From Lachnospiraceae bacterium (GTDB lineage: Bacteria; Bacillota; Clostridia; Lachnospirales; Lachnospiraceae), in the NCBI GenBank assembly GCA_026169045.1, contig JAPFDH010000116.1, forward strand, positions 1 to 46,194: a DNA stretch of 46,194 bases, given 5' to 3'. A model generated the notes under the pieces. It had not been told where the DNA came from. It saw only the letters and a list, made by a program, of their open reading frames with translations, and made no database searches. Positions 17,662 to 28,096 of this stretch are shown here, piece by piece. The stretch's first letter is position 1, and each line of letters begins with the position of its first letter. The position numbers and the translations under genes are program-made.

Positions 17662-19038
17662 TTACTGCTGAGAAAGATATTGACGGTATTGTACAAGAAT
17701 TTTTTCCATTGCCTGTTTTCCGGGAGCTCCGATGGTAAGACGTTTTTCTACACAGGTCTTTAAAGAAATAGCGTCATAGATATCCGATTGGAATACGGGG
17801 CTGACGGATTGAAATTCTTCCAGTGACATATCATCCAATGCAATGTTTTTTTCGATACAGTGAAGTACCAATTGGCCTACAATGCTATGGGCATCGCGGA
17901 AAGGAACACCGTGATTCACCAGATAATCGGCTGCATCTGTGGCATTTGTGAAACCATTTTTGGCACTTTCCGCCATGGTCGGTTTACAAAAACGTATGGA
18001 GGAAAGCATTCCGTCAAACAGGGCGAGACAGCCTTTGACGGTGTCCATGGCATCAAAAGATAATTCTTTATCTTCCTGCATATCTTTATTGTAAGCAAGT
18101 GGAAGTCCTTTCATAGTCACTAAAAGGGAATTTAACGCACCATATACACGACCGGTCTTGCCGCGGATTAATTCCGCAATATCAGGATTCTTTTTCTGAG
18201 GCATGATACTGCTTCCTGTGCTGTAAGAGTCATCCAACTCGATAAAACGGTATTCATTGCTGTTCCAGAGGATGATTTCTTCACAAAAACGGCTAAGGTG
18301 CATCATAATTGTAGATAAAGCACTTAAGAACTCGATCAGATAATCTCTGTCGGAAACGGAATCCATACTGTTTAACGTTGGGCCGGAAAAATCCAGTAAA
18401 GCTGCGGTATAATCCCGGTCTAAAGGATAAGTGGTTCCGGCCAGAGCACCGGCACCCAGCGGACAGGTATTCATTCGCTGACGAATGTCAAACAGACGGC
18501 TTCTGTCACGTTTAAACATTTCAAAATAGGCTCCCAGATGGTGGGCAAGGGTAACCGGCTGTGCTTTCTGAAGGTGTGTGAATCCTGGCATATATGTGTC
18601 CAGATTTTTTTCCATAATAGATAAAAGAGTAGTTAATAATTTTTTTAACAGAAGATCGGTTTCTTCGATCTCATCTCTTGTATAAAGCTTCATATCCAAA
18701 GCTACCTGGTCATTACGGCTTCTTCCTGTGTGTAGTTTTTTTCCTACATCACCGATTCGTTCAATCAGATGCGCCTCCACAAAACTGTGAATATCTTCGG
18801 AAGTACCATCAATAATCAGGGTACCGTTTTCGATATCGTCTTTGATAGAGGTAAGACCGGAAATGATGCTATCTTTTTCCTGCTCCGTGAGAATTCCCTG
18901 CTTGGAAAGCATGGTTACATGAGCAATACTGCCCCGGATATCCTGTTTATAGAATTTCTGGTCAAAAGAAATCGATGCATTAAAATTGTGGACTAGCTGA
19001 TTGGTTTCTTTTGTAAAGCGTCCTCCCCAAAGTTTCAT
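17662..19038 (-). CDS. argH: Argininosuccinate lyase
   Basis: Splits argininosuccinate to arginine and fumarate, the last step of arginine synthesis. The 458-residue protein begins MKLWGGRF, contains [15 protein letters not shown] at about 110-124, the catalytic-loop signature [11 protein letters not shown] at about 278-288, and [16 protein letters not shown]. No argG or other arginine gene is next to it. Instead, its ATG overlaps the stop of the YfhO gene by four bases (ATGA), and its AAGGAGGA ribosome site lies inside that gene, so it is translated from the envelope glycosylation operon. Confidence 0.96.
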   Translation of the reverse strand: MKLWGGRFTKETNQLVHNFNASISFDQKFYKQDIRGSIAHVTMLSKQGILTEQEKDSIISGLTSIKDDIENGTLIIDGTSEDIHSFVEAHLIERIGDVGKKLHTGRSRNDQVALDMKLYTRDEIEETDLLLKKLLTTLLSIMEKNLDTYMPGFTHLQKAQPVTLAHHLGAYFEMFKRDRSRLFDIRQRMNTCPLGAGALAGTTYPLDRDYTAALLDFSGPTLNSMDSVSDRDYLIEFLSALSTIMMHLSRFCEEIILWNSNEYRFIELDDSYSTGSSIMPQKKNPDIAELIRGKTGRVYGALNSLLVTMKGLPLAYNKDMQEDKELSFDAMDTVKGCLALFDGMLSSIRFCKPTMAESAKNGFTNATDAADYLVNHGVPFRDAHSIVGQLVLHCIEKNIALDDMSLEEFQSVSPVFQSDIYDAISLKTCVEKRLTIGAPGKQAMEKILVQYRQYLSQQ

Positions 19039-21779
19039 TGTTTTATATCCTCCTTTGTAGTCGATTTACTGGAATCATCCAGAGGTGTTTCATCAAAGAG
19101 ATCCTCTTCTTTTTGAGAGGACTCCGATGTTTTTTGTTCTTCTGATGGTGGTTCTGAAGAAGTTAATCTGGAAATTAATTCCAGTTCTTGGTTTAATCGG
19201 TCTTCTTCCTCTTTTTCCGTATATGCGTTGGCAGACGGCAAAATTTTTCTATCATTATTCTTTTTCCAAAGATGAAAAGCAATTAATGCAAGGAAAATAA
19301 CGAGGCTGATTCCACTTAACAAAATACCCAACTGCATTCCGGCCGGTGTGTAGGAAAATTCTAAGGTGTGGGAACCAGCCGTCAGTGGAATACTGATAAA
19401 TGTATCAGAAAACTTTTCCGGTGTTATTTCCTGGCCATCCACTGTTACGGTCCAACCTTCTTCATAGGGAATGGTAGTCAGTAAAAGACCGTTTTCAGAA
19501 GCAGTTACATGGGCATTGATATGAGTGTCATCAAATTCATCGATTACCATAGGCTGTGAAGACAATTCATTGTATACAGCTTCCAGTTGATCAGCATCCA
19601 AAGTATAAACGTTGATGGTCATTGCTTTATCTTTGTTGGCGTCATCCACATTTGTAAAGGTAACGACGTCACCTTTTTGACGATAACCCAAATTCATCAG
19701 ATAGCCACGATTCAGGTTTTCAAAGGTCTGGTTTAATTCATCACCGCAAGTGACCTGTACTTTTGCGGGACCAGTGGTAGTTTTGTAAGCATAAGCATAT
19801 CCGTCCCGTTCTATGGTGTAGGATATGGTAGTAGCAGTTACCGATGTATTTTCTGTGGCAGTAAGCTGCTGATTATAGGTATACAATCCATATACATTAG
19901 CGGCATTTTGTGCAAAGGACATTTGGTTATCGATGGGATTGGTAGAATCCGCTGTCCATGTGCTGTTCAAATTGGAAGGAACCATAAAGCCCAGAGGGAG
20001 TGCATAATTGTTTTTATAAACATATACATTTTCCTCATTTTGATAGAGGGAACTTAGCCCATGATCTTCCTGCTCAGTGGATGCAATGCTATACTGTACG
20101 CCAAAGAGCATATGGGTAAACCAGGAATTTCCATTATAGCCATAGGAGTTTGTAGAAGACTCCAGACCGACTTTTTTGAAAAAATCAGTCAGATTAGCAT
20201 TGGCTGTGGAGGAAAAGGTAGAAACAGATGGATAGCCAAGCCAGGCGCCATCATTTTTCGTACGTTGATTTAATTTTTCAACACGGTAAAAGTCGGATCC
20301 CTCATCTTCCTTTATATTGGAAAGGATGGTTCGGGTAGCATTATCGTCTTTGACATAACTGGTACGATTAACTGTTGTAACACTGGTGACGCTGGTATTT
20401 ATAGTGGCTTCTGCGATCAAAGTAATTAAGGTAATGACCATCAATGCTTCTCTTAAAATCTTACCTCTCCGATATGCATAAGTCAGGCCTCCGTAGATGG
20501 CAATAAAAATAAGACTAATGTAAAATACATGCCAATTAAAGAATAAATCTTTTGTTTCCTCGTCAATTACTTTTTCAGCAATAAGAATAAATCCTACTAC
20601 AATCCAGATACTGCCGATAATTTGTTTTGTGGAACGTTCTCTCAGCTCGCGGTATCCGGAATATCCCATGGAGAGGATAAGGAAAATATAAATAAAAGAC
20701 TGGCGGGCAGGAAGAGAGTTGGGATAGTGGAATCCATGCCAGATAAAATTAAGCAGATTCAAACTGAAACTGAGAAAGAAAAACAGTATCAGCATGAAAT
20801 AGCACATTTTTTCTTTGAAAGATACTTTTTTTGCCATAACGTAAAATGGAATAAAAAGTAAGATTCCAACGCCACAATAAATGTTGGGCCAGTGATCCAG
20901 ACCGATATGGACTTCCACATCCACAAGATGGCGGGCAATCATATCAAAAATAGAAAAATAGGATTCCAGAACTTTTGGAAAGTTCACATCACTGGAGGCG
21001 GTCATTTGAAGGGCATATACTTCCGGAATCAATACAATACATGCGAGACCGCCTGCCAAAAGAGAATAGAGGCAGAAGCTGCCAAAACGTTTCAGATATT
21101 CCCACCCATTTAAAGGTGTAAGAATCATTTGTACAATGAAATATAATACAATTCCAAGGCACACCATAATGGAAATATAATAGTTGGATAAAATGGATAG
21201 GGACAATGTAATGCAATAGAAGAAACACTTATTTTCTTTTACCAGACGTTCCAGGCCCAAAATGATGAGCGGGAAAAGTAAAATACAGTCTAACCACATG
21301 ATGTTCCAGCTATAGGCAGCCATATATCCGCTTAAACCATAAAAGATACCAAAAAATACAGCTCCCATATCGGTTTTCTTATTGTGGCGGCAAAGATAAT
21401 ATGTCATGGTAAGGCTGGAAGCCCCGATTTTGAGCACGATCATGTAGGTAATGAATTCGATCACATAAGCGCGGGGGCACAAAATCAAAAGCCAATTGAG
21501 GGGGCTGGCCAGATAGTAGGCATAAAGGGCAGCAAAATTGCTTCCCATTCCAATATCCCAACTATACAGAAGACTTCCTCCCTCACTGAATTTATCTTTT
21601 AATTCCTGAAAGAAAGGAGCATACTGATGATAGAGATCAGTACGCAGAAAACTCATCTCACCAAAGGGAAAAATACCTCGTTCGATGAAAATGATAATCA
21701 TAACAAAGACAGGAATCAAAAATGAGCAGATAAATGGTGCAGATTCTTTCCAGTTAATATTCTTTTTTATGATACTCAT
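19035..21779 (-). CDS. YfhO-family multi-spanning membrane protein (GT-C type glycosyltransferase)
   Basis: YfhO proteins are thought to move a sugar from undecaprenyl phosphate to a surface polymer, as in the CsbB-GtcA-YfhO systems that glycosylate lipoteichoic acid. The 914-residue protein has an early [15 protein letters not shown] loop after the first membrane segment (acidic residue expected in GT-C folds), about twelve membrane segments to near residue 480, a large extracellular beta domain (residues 500-800), one last membrane segment near 820 and an acidic Glu/Ser-rich cytoplasmic tail. I start at ATG 21779 because AAAAGGAGAATTAC precedes it; 29 further in-frame codons upstream overlap the GtrA gene and have no site. 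The sugar and acceptor are unknown. Confidence 0.88.
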   Translation of the reverse strand: MSIIKKNINWKESAPFICSFLIPVFVMIIIFIERGIFPFGEMSFLRTDLYHQYAPFFQELKDKFSEGGSLLYSWDIGMGSNFAALYAYYLASPLNWLLILCPRAYVIEFITYMIVLKIGASSLTMTYYLCRHNKKTDMGAVFFGIFYGLSGYMAAYSWNIMWLDCILLFPLIILGLERLVKENKCFFYCITLSLSILSNYYISIMVCLGIVLYFIVQMILTPLNGWEYLKRFGSFCLYSLLAGGLACIVLIPEVYALQMTASSDVNFPKVLESYFSIFDMIARHLVDVEVHIGLDHWPNIYCGVGILLFIPFYVMAKKVSFKEKMCYFMLILFFFLSFSLNLLNFIWHGFHYPNSLPARQSFIYIFLILSMGYSGYRELRERSTKQIIGSIWIVVGFILIAEKVIDEETKDLFFNWHVFYISLIFIAIYGGLTYAYRRGKILREALMVITLITLIAEATINTSVTSVTTVNRTSYVKDDNATRTILSNIKEDEGSDFYRVEKLNQRTKNDGAWLGYPSVSTFSSTANANLTDFFKKVGLESSTNSYGYNGNSWFTHMLFGVQYSIASTEQEDHGLSSLYQNEENVYVYKNNYALPLGFMVPSNLNSTWTADSTNPIDNQMSFAQNAANVYGLYTYNQQLTATENTSVTATTISYTIERDGYAYAYKTTTGPAKVQVTCGDELNQTFENLNRGYLMNLGYRQKGDVVTFTNVDDANKDKAMTINVYTLDADQLEAVYNELSSQPMVIDEFDDTHINAHVTASENGLLLTTIPYEEGWTVTVDGQEITPEKFSDTFISIPLTAGSHTLEFSYTPAGMQLGILLSGISLVIFLALIAFHLWKKNNDRKILPSANAYTEKEEEDRLNQELELISRLTSSEPPSEEQKTSESSQKEEDLFDETPLDDSSKSTTKEDIKQ

Positions 21780-21816
21780 GTAATTCTCCTTTTGATTGGC
21801 AATAGTGCTGTGGACA

Positions 21817-22296
21817 CTATTGTGTTTTCTTAAAAATAAAAAATTTACTTGCAAAATAATTGGCAATCATGACAAAAACATTGGAACCGATTTTTGCTAA
21901 TGCCTCATTCCAGAGTAGTATTTCCACAGTGATAAGGACAAAAGCCATGTCAAAAACAAAAGAAAGCAGGCGGCATACAATAAATGGAACAAACTCTTTC
22001 CAAATGGCAGATAAAGACCAGTTATGGCTTTGAAAGACCAGTATTTTGTTGGAAAAATAAGCAAACAAGACAGCAAATATCCAGGCTAAGGTATTGGAAA
22101 GGGCTACGCTTCCTCCGAATGCACGTATGACAAAATAGGATACATAGTTTACAACTGTTGTCAGTACACCGCAAAACAAATAGGTAATTACTTCATAGGT
22201 GCATAATTTGGAAATAAGAGGATATTTCCGGAAAGGTTCCAGGCGTTTTTTCCATTTTCGGATCAAGGGATGATCGCGAAGATTACGGTTGGACAT
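21817..22296 (-). CDS. GtrA-family membrane protein
   Basis: GtrA/GtcA proteins have four membrane segments and are believed to flip or present undecaprenyl-phosphate sugar. The 159-residue protein fits: a basic N-terminal 35 residues, then segments at about 38-57, 65-85, 100-120 and 130-150, with the family motifs NYVSYFVIRAFGG and NTLAWIFAVLFAYFSNKILVFQS. The ATG overlaps the stop of the upstream glycosyltransferase by one base (TAATG), so they are coupled. It lies between the GT2 and YfhO genes, the order expected for a three-component glycosylation system. Confidence 0.92.
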   Translation of the reverse strand: MSNRNLRDHPLIRKWKKRLEPFRKYPLISKLCTYEVITYLFCGVLTTVVNYVSYFVIRAFGGSVALSNTLAWIFAVLFAYFSNKILVFQSHNWSLSAIWKEFVPFIVCRLLSFVFDMAFVLITVEILLWNEALAKIGSNVFVMIANYFASKFFIFKKTQ

Positions 22297-23276
22297 TATA
22301 TATTCTCCTTACATTCCTTTTTGTTTTTCTCAGAAGAATCAGAATCCTGCAAGATATTGGTTTGACGAACGATATAGATCGGACGGTTTTTCGTTTCCAC
22401 ATAAATACGTGAAATGTATTCTCCAAGGATCCCGAGAGAAAATTCAATAATTCCGCCTAAAAATAAAACAGCACAGAGTAGTGTGACATAGCCGGGAACA
22501 TCAATTCCAAAAAGCAGGGTTTGCGTCAGTGTAATGATAATGTAAACAAAAGCAATCAGACATATGAAAAATCCGAGAGCGGATACCATACGCAGCGGAG
22601 TAATGGAAAAAGAGGTAATGCCATCGATTGCGTATTTAAATAATCCCCAGAAACTCCATTTGGTAGTGCCAAGAGTTCGCTCAACATTTTCATAAGGTAT
22701 CCATTTGGTATTGTATCCTACCCACATAAAAAGTCCTTTGGAGAAGCGTTGAACCTCTGACAATTCCAAAACGGAATCGACCATTTGCCGGGTCATGATT
22801 CGAAAATCTACAGCCCCTTTTGCCATTTTGACATCACTCATCCAGTTGCTCAGCTTATAAAACTGACTGGAAAAAAAGCTTCGTATTTTTGACTCACCCT
22901 TTCGGTCAACACGCATGGCAGCGACACAATCGTATCCTTCTTCGATACCGCGAAGCATATCTGGGATCATGGAAGGGGGATGTTGAAGATCAGCATCCAT
23001 AACAATGACATAATCCGAGGTAGAATGGCTTAATCCGGCATAGATAGCTGCTTCTTTCCCAAAGTTACGGGAAAAAGAGATATACTTTACTTCTGAATGA
23101 TTTTGAGATAATTCTTTTAATTTTATGAAAGTCTTGTCTTTACTTCCGTCATCGATTAGAATATAATAAAAACGATATCCCGCTATTTGACTGACAACTT
23201 TATCTGTCTCCCTGTAGAAGGTTTCGATTACCTCCTCTTCATTGTAACAGGGGACGACCAGATCTACAGTTTTCAT
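22296..23276 (-). CDS. Family 2 glycosyltransferase (CsbB/GtrB type)
   Basis: Predicted to charge undecaprenyl phosphate with a sugar on the cytoplasmic side. The 326-residue protein has a GT-A domain (VPCYNEEEVI at 8-17, DDGSKD near 43, MDADLQHPP near 94 with the metal-binding DxD) and two C-terminal membrane segments near 233-258 and 268-292, followed by EYISRIYVETKNRPIYIV, typical of DPM1-like bactoprenol glucosyltransferases. AGAAAGGAGTCACC precedes the ATG. It is first in the minus-strand unit GT2-GtrA-YfhO-argH. A second DPM1-like enzyme is at 37229; the two are not close copies. Confidence 0.92.
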   Translation of the reverse strand: MKTVDLVVPCYNEEEVIETFYRETDKVVSQIAGYRFYYILIDDGSKDKTFIKLKELSQNHSEVKYISFSRNFGKEAAIYAGLSHSTSDYVIVMDADLQHPPSMIPDMLRGIEEGYDCVAAMRVDRKGESKIRSFFSSQFYKLSNWMSDVKMAKGAVDFRIMTRQMVDSVLELSEVQRFSKGLFMWVGYNTKWIPYENVERTLGTTKWSFWGLFKYAIDGITSFSITPLRMVSALGFFICLIAFVYIIITLTQTLLFGIDVPGYVTLLCAVLFLGGIIEFSLGILGEYISRIYVETKNRPIYIVRQTNILQDSDSSEKNKKECKENI

Positions 23277-23300
23277 GGTGACTCCTTTCTAATTATGAAG

Positions 23301-23328
23301 TATCATATATGAAATATCATATATGAAA
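23301..23328. repeat. Two tandem 14-bp units with palindromic cores
   Basis: TATCATATATGAAA occurs twice without gap and a third partial unit follows. The CATATATG core is palindromic. It lies in the leader of the minus-strand GT2 operon, so it could be an operator or simply low-complexity sequence. Confidence 0.55.
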
Positions 23329-23377
23329 TATGACAGCAAGCATCCGAAAAAGGAGAATGCCGTTTGAAGTTTATTGT

Positions 23378-23407
23378 AGTATAGCAGCCAGAAAAAGTAA
23401 AGGTCTA
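23378..23407 (-). promoter_or_regulatory. Putative promoter of the GT2-GtrA-YfhO-argH operon
   Basis: On the minus strand TAGACC (23407-23402), 18 bases and TATACT (23383-23378). The leader would be about 95 bases and would include the tandem 14-bp units. Confidence 0.5.
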
Positions 23408-23446
23408 TTAAAGAGGTTATCGAGGGGATTATGTGAATATAGTGTG

Positions 23447-23482
23447 AAAAGGCAGCTCGGATTCCGGGCTGCACCCTTTTTT
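23447..23482. terminator. Hairpin terminator between divergent units
   Basis: A 9-bp GC-rich stem (23452-23460 with 23464-23472, loop ATT) has A4 before it and CCC-T6 after it. In plus orientation it is a good intrinsic terminator, though no plus-strand gene precedes it; it may insulate the divergent units or end a short RNA. Confidence 0.6.
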
Positions 23483-23641
23483 GTACATAGTATAGTAAGA
23501 TACCAGTACCAAAGGTCTAAATCCACATGAGCTTGCTCATAAGTGGCTAGGTGTGAAAGTGTGCGTAGTATGTAACAATCCGTAGGCATTACGGTAAGAA
23601 GAATGGGGAAGTTAGATTAAAATTTAGAAGGGACTACAGAT
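23483..23641 (+). other. Structured leader before the membrane-anchored amidase
   Basis: This part of the 365-base gap 23277-23641 has no ORF of note. It contains hairpin CCAC-ATGAGC/GCTCAT-GTGG (23523-23546, with a two-base bulge) and hairpin CCGTA/TACGG (23580-23594, 5-base loop), then the AGAAGGG ribosome site. I see no conserved core of a known riboswitch, and no convincing -35/-10 pair. Confidence 0.4.
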
Positions 23642-24637
23642 ATGAATCAGAAAGAACGATTGGAGGCATTTCGTCGGGGACAAAACGAACAAAAAGATGA
23701 AACATGGACGGAAGAAGAGTGGAAAGCAAGAAGAGCACTCCGAAGAAAGCGTCAGCGTCGTCGCCGAATCATACGGAGAGTAACTACGGCAATTTTTTGT
23801 GTGGCTGTAGTGGCTGCCGGGGCATTCTTGGTTAAAACATTTGTTTTAGATCGACAGTCAAATAAGAATGACTATATGGTGATTTCCGGCGAAGGGGCAA
23901 CGGAGTATTTTGAAGGATATATGACGACAGAAGCATCAGGAGCAGTGGAAACGACAGGAGCAGCAGAAACAACAGGGGTGGCAGAAACGACTCAGCCATC
24001 CACAGAACCGATAACGACAGTGGCTGTGACCACAGAAGCAGTAAAAGAACCGGTTGTCGGTACTGCTTTATCAGCACAACAGAAATTAGATATTGCCTCT
24101 ACTGTGACAATGCCGACCTGGATCGAACAGAAATTTTTAGATGTTAATGCATACTCCCGTGTCGGTGAGAAACTGACAGATATTAATGATATTGTCATTC
24201 ACTGGGTGGCAAATCCGGGATCTTCGGCAGCGGATAATTGGGAGTATTTTGATAGCCTTCCATATCCCCAGGCAAATCCCAATGGAACAAAAGCCAGTGC
24301 TCAATTTATAGTAGGTCTTGAGGGAGAAGTTCTTCAGTGTATGCCGTTGAATGAGATGGCGTATGCTGTAAAGGATAAGAGAAATCCGGATACAATTTCG
24401 ATTGAGGTGTGTCATCCGGATTGGGACGGTAAATTCAATGATCAAAGCTATACGTCGGTAGTAAAATTGACGGCATGGCTGTTGGAACAGTTCCATTTGG
24501 ATACTACACATATTTTGCGTCATTATGATATTACCGGAAAGGATTGTCCGAAATACTATGTGGATCATGAAGATGCCTGGGAACAGTTTAAAGCAGATGT
24601 AGGGGAGTATATGATAGCAAATCCGAATATTCAGTAA
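23642..24637 (+). CDS. Membrane-anchored Amidase_2 (PGRP-like) peptidoglycan amidase
   Basis: Predicted zinc N-acetylmuramoyl-L-alanine amidase acting outside the membrane. The 331 residues comprise a charged cytoplasmic tail (1-46, with a run of Arg), one membrane segment at 47-66, a Thr/Glu-rich linker at 93-138 with repeated ETTG-type units, and the Amidase_2 domain at about 160-320. Zinc ligands appear to be His187 (VIHWVANPG), His294 (ILRHYD) and Cys302 (DCP); the family motif SAQFIVGLEGEVLQCMPL is intact. The anchor is a signal-anchor with no cleavage site evident. AGAAGGGACTACAG precedes the start. It follows a structured leader and precedes ackA, which has its own promoter. Confidence 0.9.
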   Translation: MNQKERLEAFRRGQNEQKDETWTEEEWKARRALRRKRQRRRRIIRRVTTAIFCVAVVAAGAFLVKTFVLDRQSNKNDYMVISGEGATEYFEGYMTTEASGAVETTGAAETTGVAETTQPSTEPITTVAVTTEAVKEPVVGTALSAQQKLDIASTVTMPTWIEQKFLDVNAYSRVGEKLTDINDIVIHWVANPGSSAADNWEYFDSLPYPQANPNGTKASAQFIVGLEGEVLQCMPLNEMAYAVKDKRNPDTISIEVCHPDWDGKFNDQSYTSVVKLTAWLLEQFHLDTTHILRHYDITGKDCPKYYVDHEDAWEQFKADVGEYMIANPNIQ

Positions 24638-24699
24638 AGCGTGTATGGGATTGTATCCTATTTAATACAAGAAATAGGAGAAAACCGTTGGACGGGCTC

Positions 24700-24728
24700 T
24701 TTACTTTGCTGCGGTTTCGCGGTATGAT
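24700..24728 (+). promoter_or_regulatory. Putative sigma-A promoter for ackA
   Basis: TTTACT (24700-24705), a 17-base spacer and TATGAT (24723-24728), about 80 bases before the start codon. Confidence 0.6.
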
Positions 24729-24806
24729 AGAACTATAATTGTGGCGGCGTTGTGTCATGATCGGCATTTCCCGTTCATTATCCAAGTACAGGAGGAGTAT
24801 ATAGTA

Positions 24807-25997
24807 ATGAAAGTTTTAGTTATTAACTGCGGTAGTTCATCATTAAAGTATCAGTTGATTGATTCTGAAACCGAATCAGTATTGGCAAAAGGTTTGTGTG
24901 AAAGAATCGGTATTGATGGGCGTCTGACTCATAAGCCAACCGGAAAAGATAAAGTAGAAATTGAGACAGCAATGCCGAATCATACAGCAGCAGTTAGCCT
25001 GGTATTAAAAGAACTGACAGATGAGAAAAATGGTGTGATCAAATCTCTGGATGAAATCGGCGCTGTCGGACACAGAGTTGTACATGGAGGAGAAAAATTT
25101 GCTTCTTCTACCATTCTGACAGATGAAGTGCTGAAGCAAGTGGAAGAGTGTAATGATTTGGCACCACTGCATAATCCGGCAAACTTAATTGGTATCAATG
25201 CCTGCAAGGAACTGATGCCAAATGTACCTATGGTGGGAGTATTTGATACTGCTTTCCATCAGACTATGCCAAAGGAAGCATATTTATATGGTCTTCCATA
25301 TGAATATTATGAAAAATACGGAATCAGACGTTATGGATTCCATGGAACCAGCCATAGTTTTGTATCCAAGAGAGTTGCTGAAATCCTTGGAAAAGATCCA
25401 AAAGATCTGAAGGTTGTTGTATGCCATCTGGGAAATGGTTCTTCCGTTTGTGCTGTAGACGGAGGAAAGTCTGTTGATACATCTATGGGATTAACACCAT
25501 TGGAAGGCGTACCGATGGGAACAAGAAGCGGAAGCTTAGATCCAGCAATTATTGAATTCATTGCTGAAAAAGAAAATTTAAGCCTTCATGAAGTAATGAA
25601 CGTACTGAATAAAAAATCCGGTGTAGAAGGTATTTCCGGAATTTCCAGTGATTTTAGAGATCTGGAAAAAGCAGCAGAAGAAGGCGATGAGCGTGCATAT
25701 GCAGCTCAGAAGTGCTTCTCTTATGCAGTGGCAAAATACGTAGGTGCATATGCAGCTGCTATGGGTGGCGTTGATGTTGTTGCATTTACAGCCGGTGTAG
25801 GTGAAAATGATTCTGTAATTCGTGCAATGGTTGGAGAATATCTTGGATTCTTAGGAATTAAGATTGATCCGGAAAAGAACAATTGCCGTGGAGTAGAACG
25901 TGTTATTTCCACAGACGACTCTACCGCATTGGCTATGATTGTACCGACAAACGAAGAGTTGGCAATCGCGCGTGAGACAGTTGCTTTATTAAAGTAA
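24807..25997 (+). CDS. ackA: Acetate kinase
   Basis: Transfers phosphate between acetyl phosphate and ADP, giving ATP and acetate in fermentation. The 396-residue protein begins [17 protein letters not shown] (ASKHA phosphate loop), with HRVVHGGE near 87, [10 protein letters not shown] near 148, [10 protein letters not shown] near 176, GTRSGSLDP near 241 and FTAGVGEND near 330, all expected catalytic elements. ATG 24807 follows ACAGGAGGAG; upstream in-frame codons to 24741 lack a site. Phosphotransacetylase, often the partner gene, is not adjacent. Codon use is noticeably optimised compared with neighbours, consistent with high expression. Confidence 0.97.
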   Translation: MKVLVINCGSSSLKYQLIDSETESVLAKGLCERIGIDGRLTHKPTGKDKVEIETAMPNHTAAVSLVLKELTDEKNGVIKSLDEIGAVGHRVVHGGEKFASSTILTDEVLKQVEECNDLAPLHNPANLIGINACKELMPNVPMVGVFDTAFHQTMPKEAYLYGLPYEYYEKYGIRRYGFHGTSHSFVSKRVAEILGKDPKDLKVVVCHLGNGSSVCAVDGGKSVDTSMGLTPLEGVPMGTRSGSLDPAIIEFIAEKENLSLHEVMNVLNKKSGVEGISGISSDFRDLEKAAEEGDERAYAAQKCFSYAVAKYVGAYAAAMGGVDVVAFTAGVGENDSVIRAMVGEYLGFLGIKIDPEKNNCRGVERVISTDDSTALAMIVPTNEELAIARETVALLK

Positions 25998-26025
25998 AAA
26001 CAGATGATTTTTAATAGGTAGGGAG

Positions 26026-26057
26026 AAAAAGCACTTGGGGAACCAGGTGCTTTTTTT
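26026..26057 (+). terminator. Intrinsic terminator after ackA
   Basis: AAAAAGCACTTGG pairs with CCAGGTGCTTTTT around a short GGAA loop (one G-U pair), ending in T7. Confidence 0.9.
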
Positions 26058-26106
26058 CTGTATATCCGTAAAAGAGAAAGAAATTCAAAATGCAAAGGGT
26101 TCTGTC

Positions 26107-26135
26107 TTGTCGGATTTTCTCAGGTATGATACAAT
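26107..26135 (+). promoter_or_regulatory. Putative promoter for lepA
   Basis: TTGTCG (26107-26112), 17 bases, TACAAT (26130-26135). The leader to the lepA start would be about 135 bases. Confidence 0.5.
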
Positions 26136-26278
26136 ACCTTCAGTTGAACAGAGTGTTTCTGTTCCATAAAAATCAGGAGCTGAAAGTCATAGAATAGCAC
26201 TGATAACGGAAAATCAAAGGGAATTGACGAAGAAGAGTATATTTTGAAACGTCAGATCCTGTGGAAGTGAGGGAAAGA

Positions 26279-28093
26279 ATGGCACATATAGATCAGAGTA
26301 AAATTCGGAATTTTTGTATTATCGCCCATATTGACCATGGAAAGTCTACCCTGGCGGATCGTATTATTGAAAAAACAGGTTTGTTGACGAGCCGTGAAAT
26401 GCAGGCACAGGTATTGGACAATATGGATTTGGAACGGGAACGTGGAATTACAATTAAATCCCAGGCAGTGCGTACTGTTTATAAGGCAAATGACGGAGAA
26501 GAATATATATTTAATTTGATTGATACGCCAGGACATGTGGACTTTAATTATGAAGTGTCCAGAAGTCTGGCAGCATGCGATGGGGCTATTCTCGTGGTGG
26601 ATGCGGCCCAGGGAATTGAAGCACAGACGCTGGCCAATGTTTATCTGGCTCTGGATCATGATCTGGATGTTTTTCCTGTAATTAATAAAATTGATCTGCC
26701 CAGTGCACAACCGGAAGTAGTCGTGGAAGAAATTGAAGATGTAATCGGAATTGAGGCACAGGATGCGCCGAGAATATCGGCTAAAAACGGGATCAACATT
26801 GATGAGGTTCTGGAACAAATTGTAAAAAAAATACCGGCCCCAAAGGGTGACCCGGATGCTCCGCTGCGTGCATTAATTTTTGACTCTTTGTATGATCCTT
26901 ATAAGGGTGTCATCGTATTTTGTCGTGTGAAAGAGGGAAATGTATCCAAGGGAACTCCGATTCGCATGATGGCTACAGGGGCAGAAGCAGAAGTAGTGGA
27001 GGTTGGATATTTTGGCGCTGGCCAATTTATTCCATGTGAAGAATTAAGCGCTGGTATGGTAGGATACATCACAGCAAGTATTAAGAATGTGAGAGATACG
27101 CGTGTTGGTGATACGATAACACGAAGAGATTTTCCGGCAAACGAGCCGTTGCCTGGATATAAAAAAGTAAATCCTATGGTTTATTGCGGATTATATCCGG
27201 CAGATGGTGCAAAATATGGCGATTTGAGAGATGCACTGGAAAAGCTTCAGTTAAACGATGCGGCACTTCAATACGAACCGGAAACTTCAATTGCATTGGG
27301 CTTTGGATTCCGCTGCGGATTTTTAGGTCTCCTTCATTTGGAAATTATCCAGGAGCGTCTGGAGAGGGAATACAATCTGGATCTGGTAACTACGGCACCG
27401 GGGGTTATTTACCATATTTACAAGACAGATGGTACTATGGTGGAACTCACCAATCCGTCCAATATGCCGGATCCTTCTGAAATTGATTATATGGAAGAAC
27501 CTATGGTCAAAGCAGAAATTATGGTGACGACGGAATTTATTGGACCGATTATGGAATTGTGCCAGCAGAGGCGTGGTATTTATAACGGAATGGAATATAT
27601 AGAAACGACTCGTGCAATTCTGCGCTATGATCTTCCGTTAAATGAGATCATTTATGACTTTTTTGATGCATTAAAATCCAGATCCAGGGGATATGCATCT
27701 TTTGATTATGAAATGAAAGGCTATGCAAAGTCTGAACTGGTTAAACTGGATATTCTGGTTAATAAGGAAGAAGTGGATGCATTGTCATTCATTGTATATG
27801 AGGGAAGTGCTTATGAACGCGGAAGAAAGATGTGTGAAAAATTAAAAGAAGAAATTCCGCGTCAGTTATTTGAAATTCCCATTCAGGCTGCGATCGGAAG
27901 TAAAATTATTGCCAGAGAAACAGTAAAAGCCATGAGAAAAGACGTATTGGCAAAATGTTATGGTGGTGATATCAGCAGAAAGAGAAAACTTCTTGAAAAG
28001 CAAAAAGAGGGAAAGAAACGAATGCGTATGGTGGGGAATGTAGAGATTCCGCAAAAAGCATTTATGAGCGTTTTAAAATTGGATGAGGAATAA
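26279..28093 (+). CDS. lepA: Elongation factor 4 (LepA), ribosome back-translocase GTPase
   Basis: A translational GTPase that binds ribosomes. The 604-residue protein shows G1 AHIDHGKST at 17-25, the switch motif [10 protein letters not shown]3 DTPGHVDF, G4 NKIDLP and the LepA-specific C terminus ([13 protein letters not shown]), ruling out EF-G or TypA. ATG 26279 follows GTGAGGGAAAG; a GTG six codons earlier is possible but would overlap that site. hemW starts three bases after the stop, the usual lepA-hemW pairing of Firmicutes that leads into the hrcA operon. Confidence 0.97.
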   Translation: MAHIDQSKIRNFCIIAHIDHGKSTLADRIIEKTGLLTSREMQAQVLDNMDLERERGITIKSQAVRTVYKANDGEEYIFNLIDTPGHVDFNYEVSRSLAACDGAILVVDAAQGIEAQTLANVYLALDHDLDVFPVINKIDLPSAQPEVVVEEIEDVIGIEAQDAPRISAKNGINIDEVLEQIVKKIPAPKGDPDAPLRALIFDSLYDPYKGVIVFCRVKEGNVSKGTPIRMMATGAEAEVVEVGYFGAGQFIPCEELSAGMVGYITASIKNVRDTRVGDTITRRDFPANEPLPGYKKVNPMVYCGLYPADGAKYGDLRDALEKLQLNDAALQYEPETSIALGFGFRCGFLGLLHLEIIQERLEREYNLDLVTTAPGVIYHIYKTDGTMVELTNPSNMPDPSEIDYMEEPMVKAEIMVTTEFIGPIMELCQQRRGIYNGMEYIETTRAILRYDLPLNEIIYDFFDALKSRSRGYASFDYEMKGYAKSELVKLDILVNKEEVDALSFIVYEGSAYERGRKMCEKLKEEIPRQLFEIPIQAAIGSKIIARETVKAMRKDVLAKCYGGDISRKRKLLEKQKEGKKRMRMVGNVEIPQKAFMSVLKLDEE

Positions 28094-28096
28094 AGA

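Noticed and set aside
23483-23641. Known riboswitch (cyclic di-GMP, cyclic di-AMP or T-box) in the amidase leader
   Set aside because: Two small hairpins are present, but none of the conserved core sequences of those classes is visible.
23930-24060. Thr/Glu repeats in the Amidase_2 gene as a separate repeat locus
   Set aside because: The short imperfect ETTG-type units are a normal low-complexity linker between anchor and enzyme domain.
26252-26818. 188-codon open frame antisense to lepA
   Set aside because: Shadow of the GTPase domain; no ribosome site or family resemblance.
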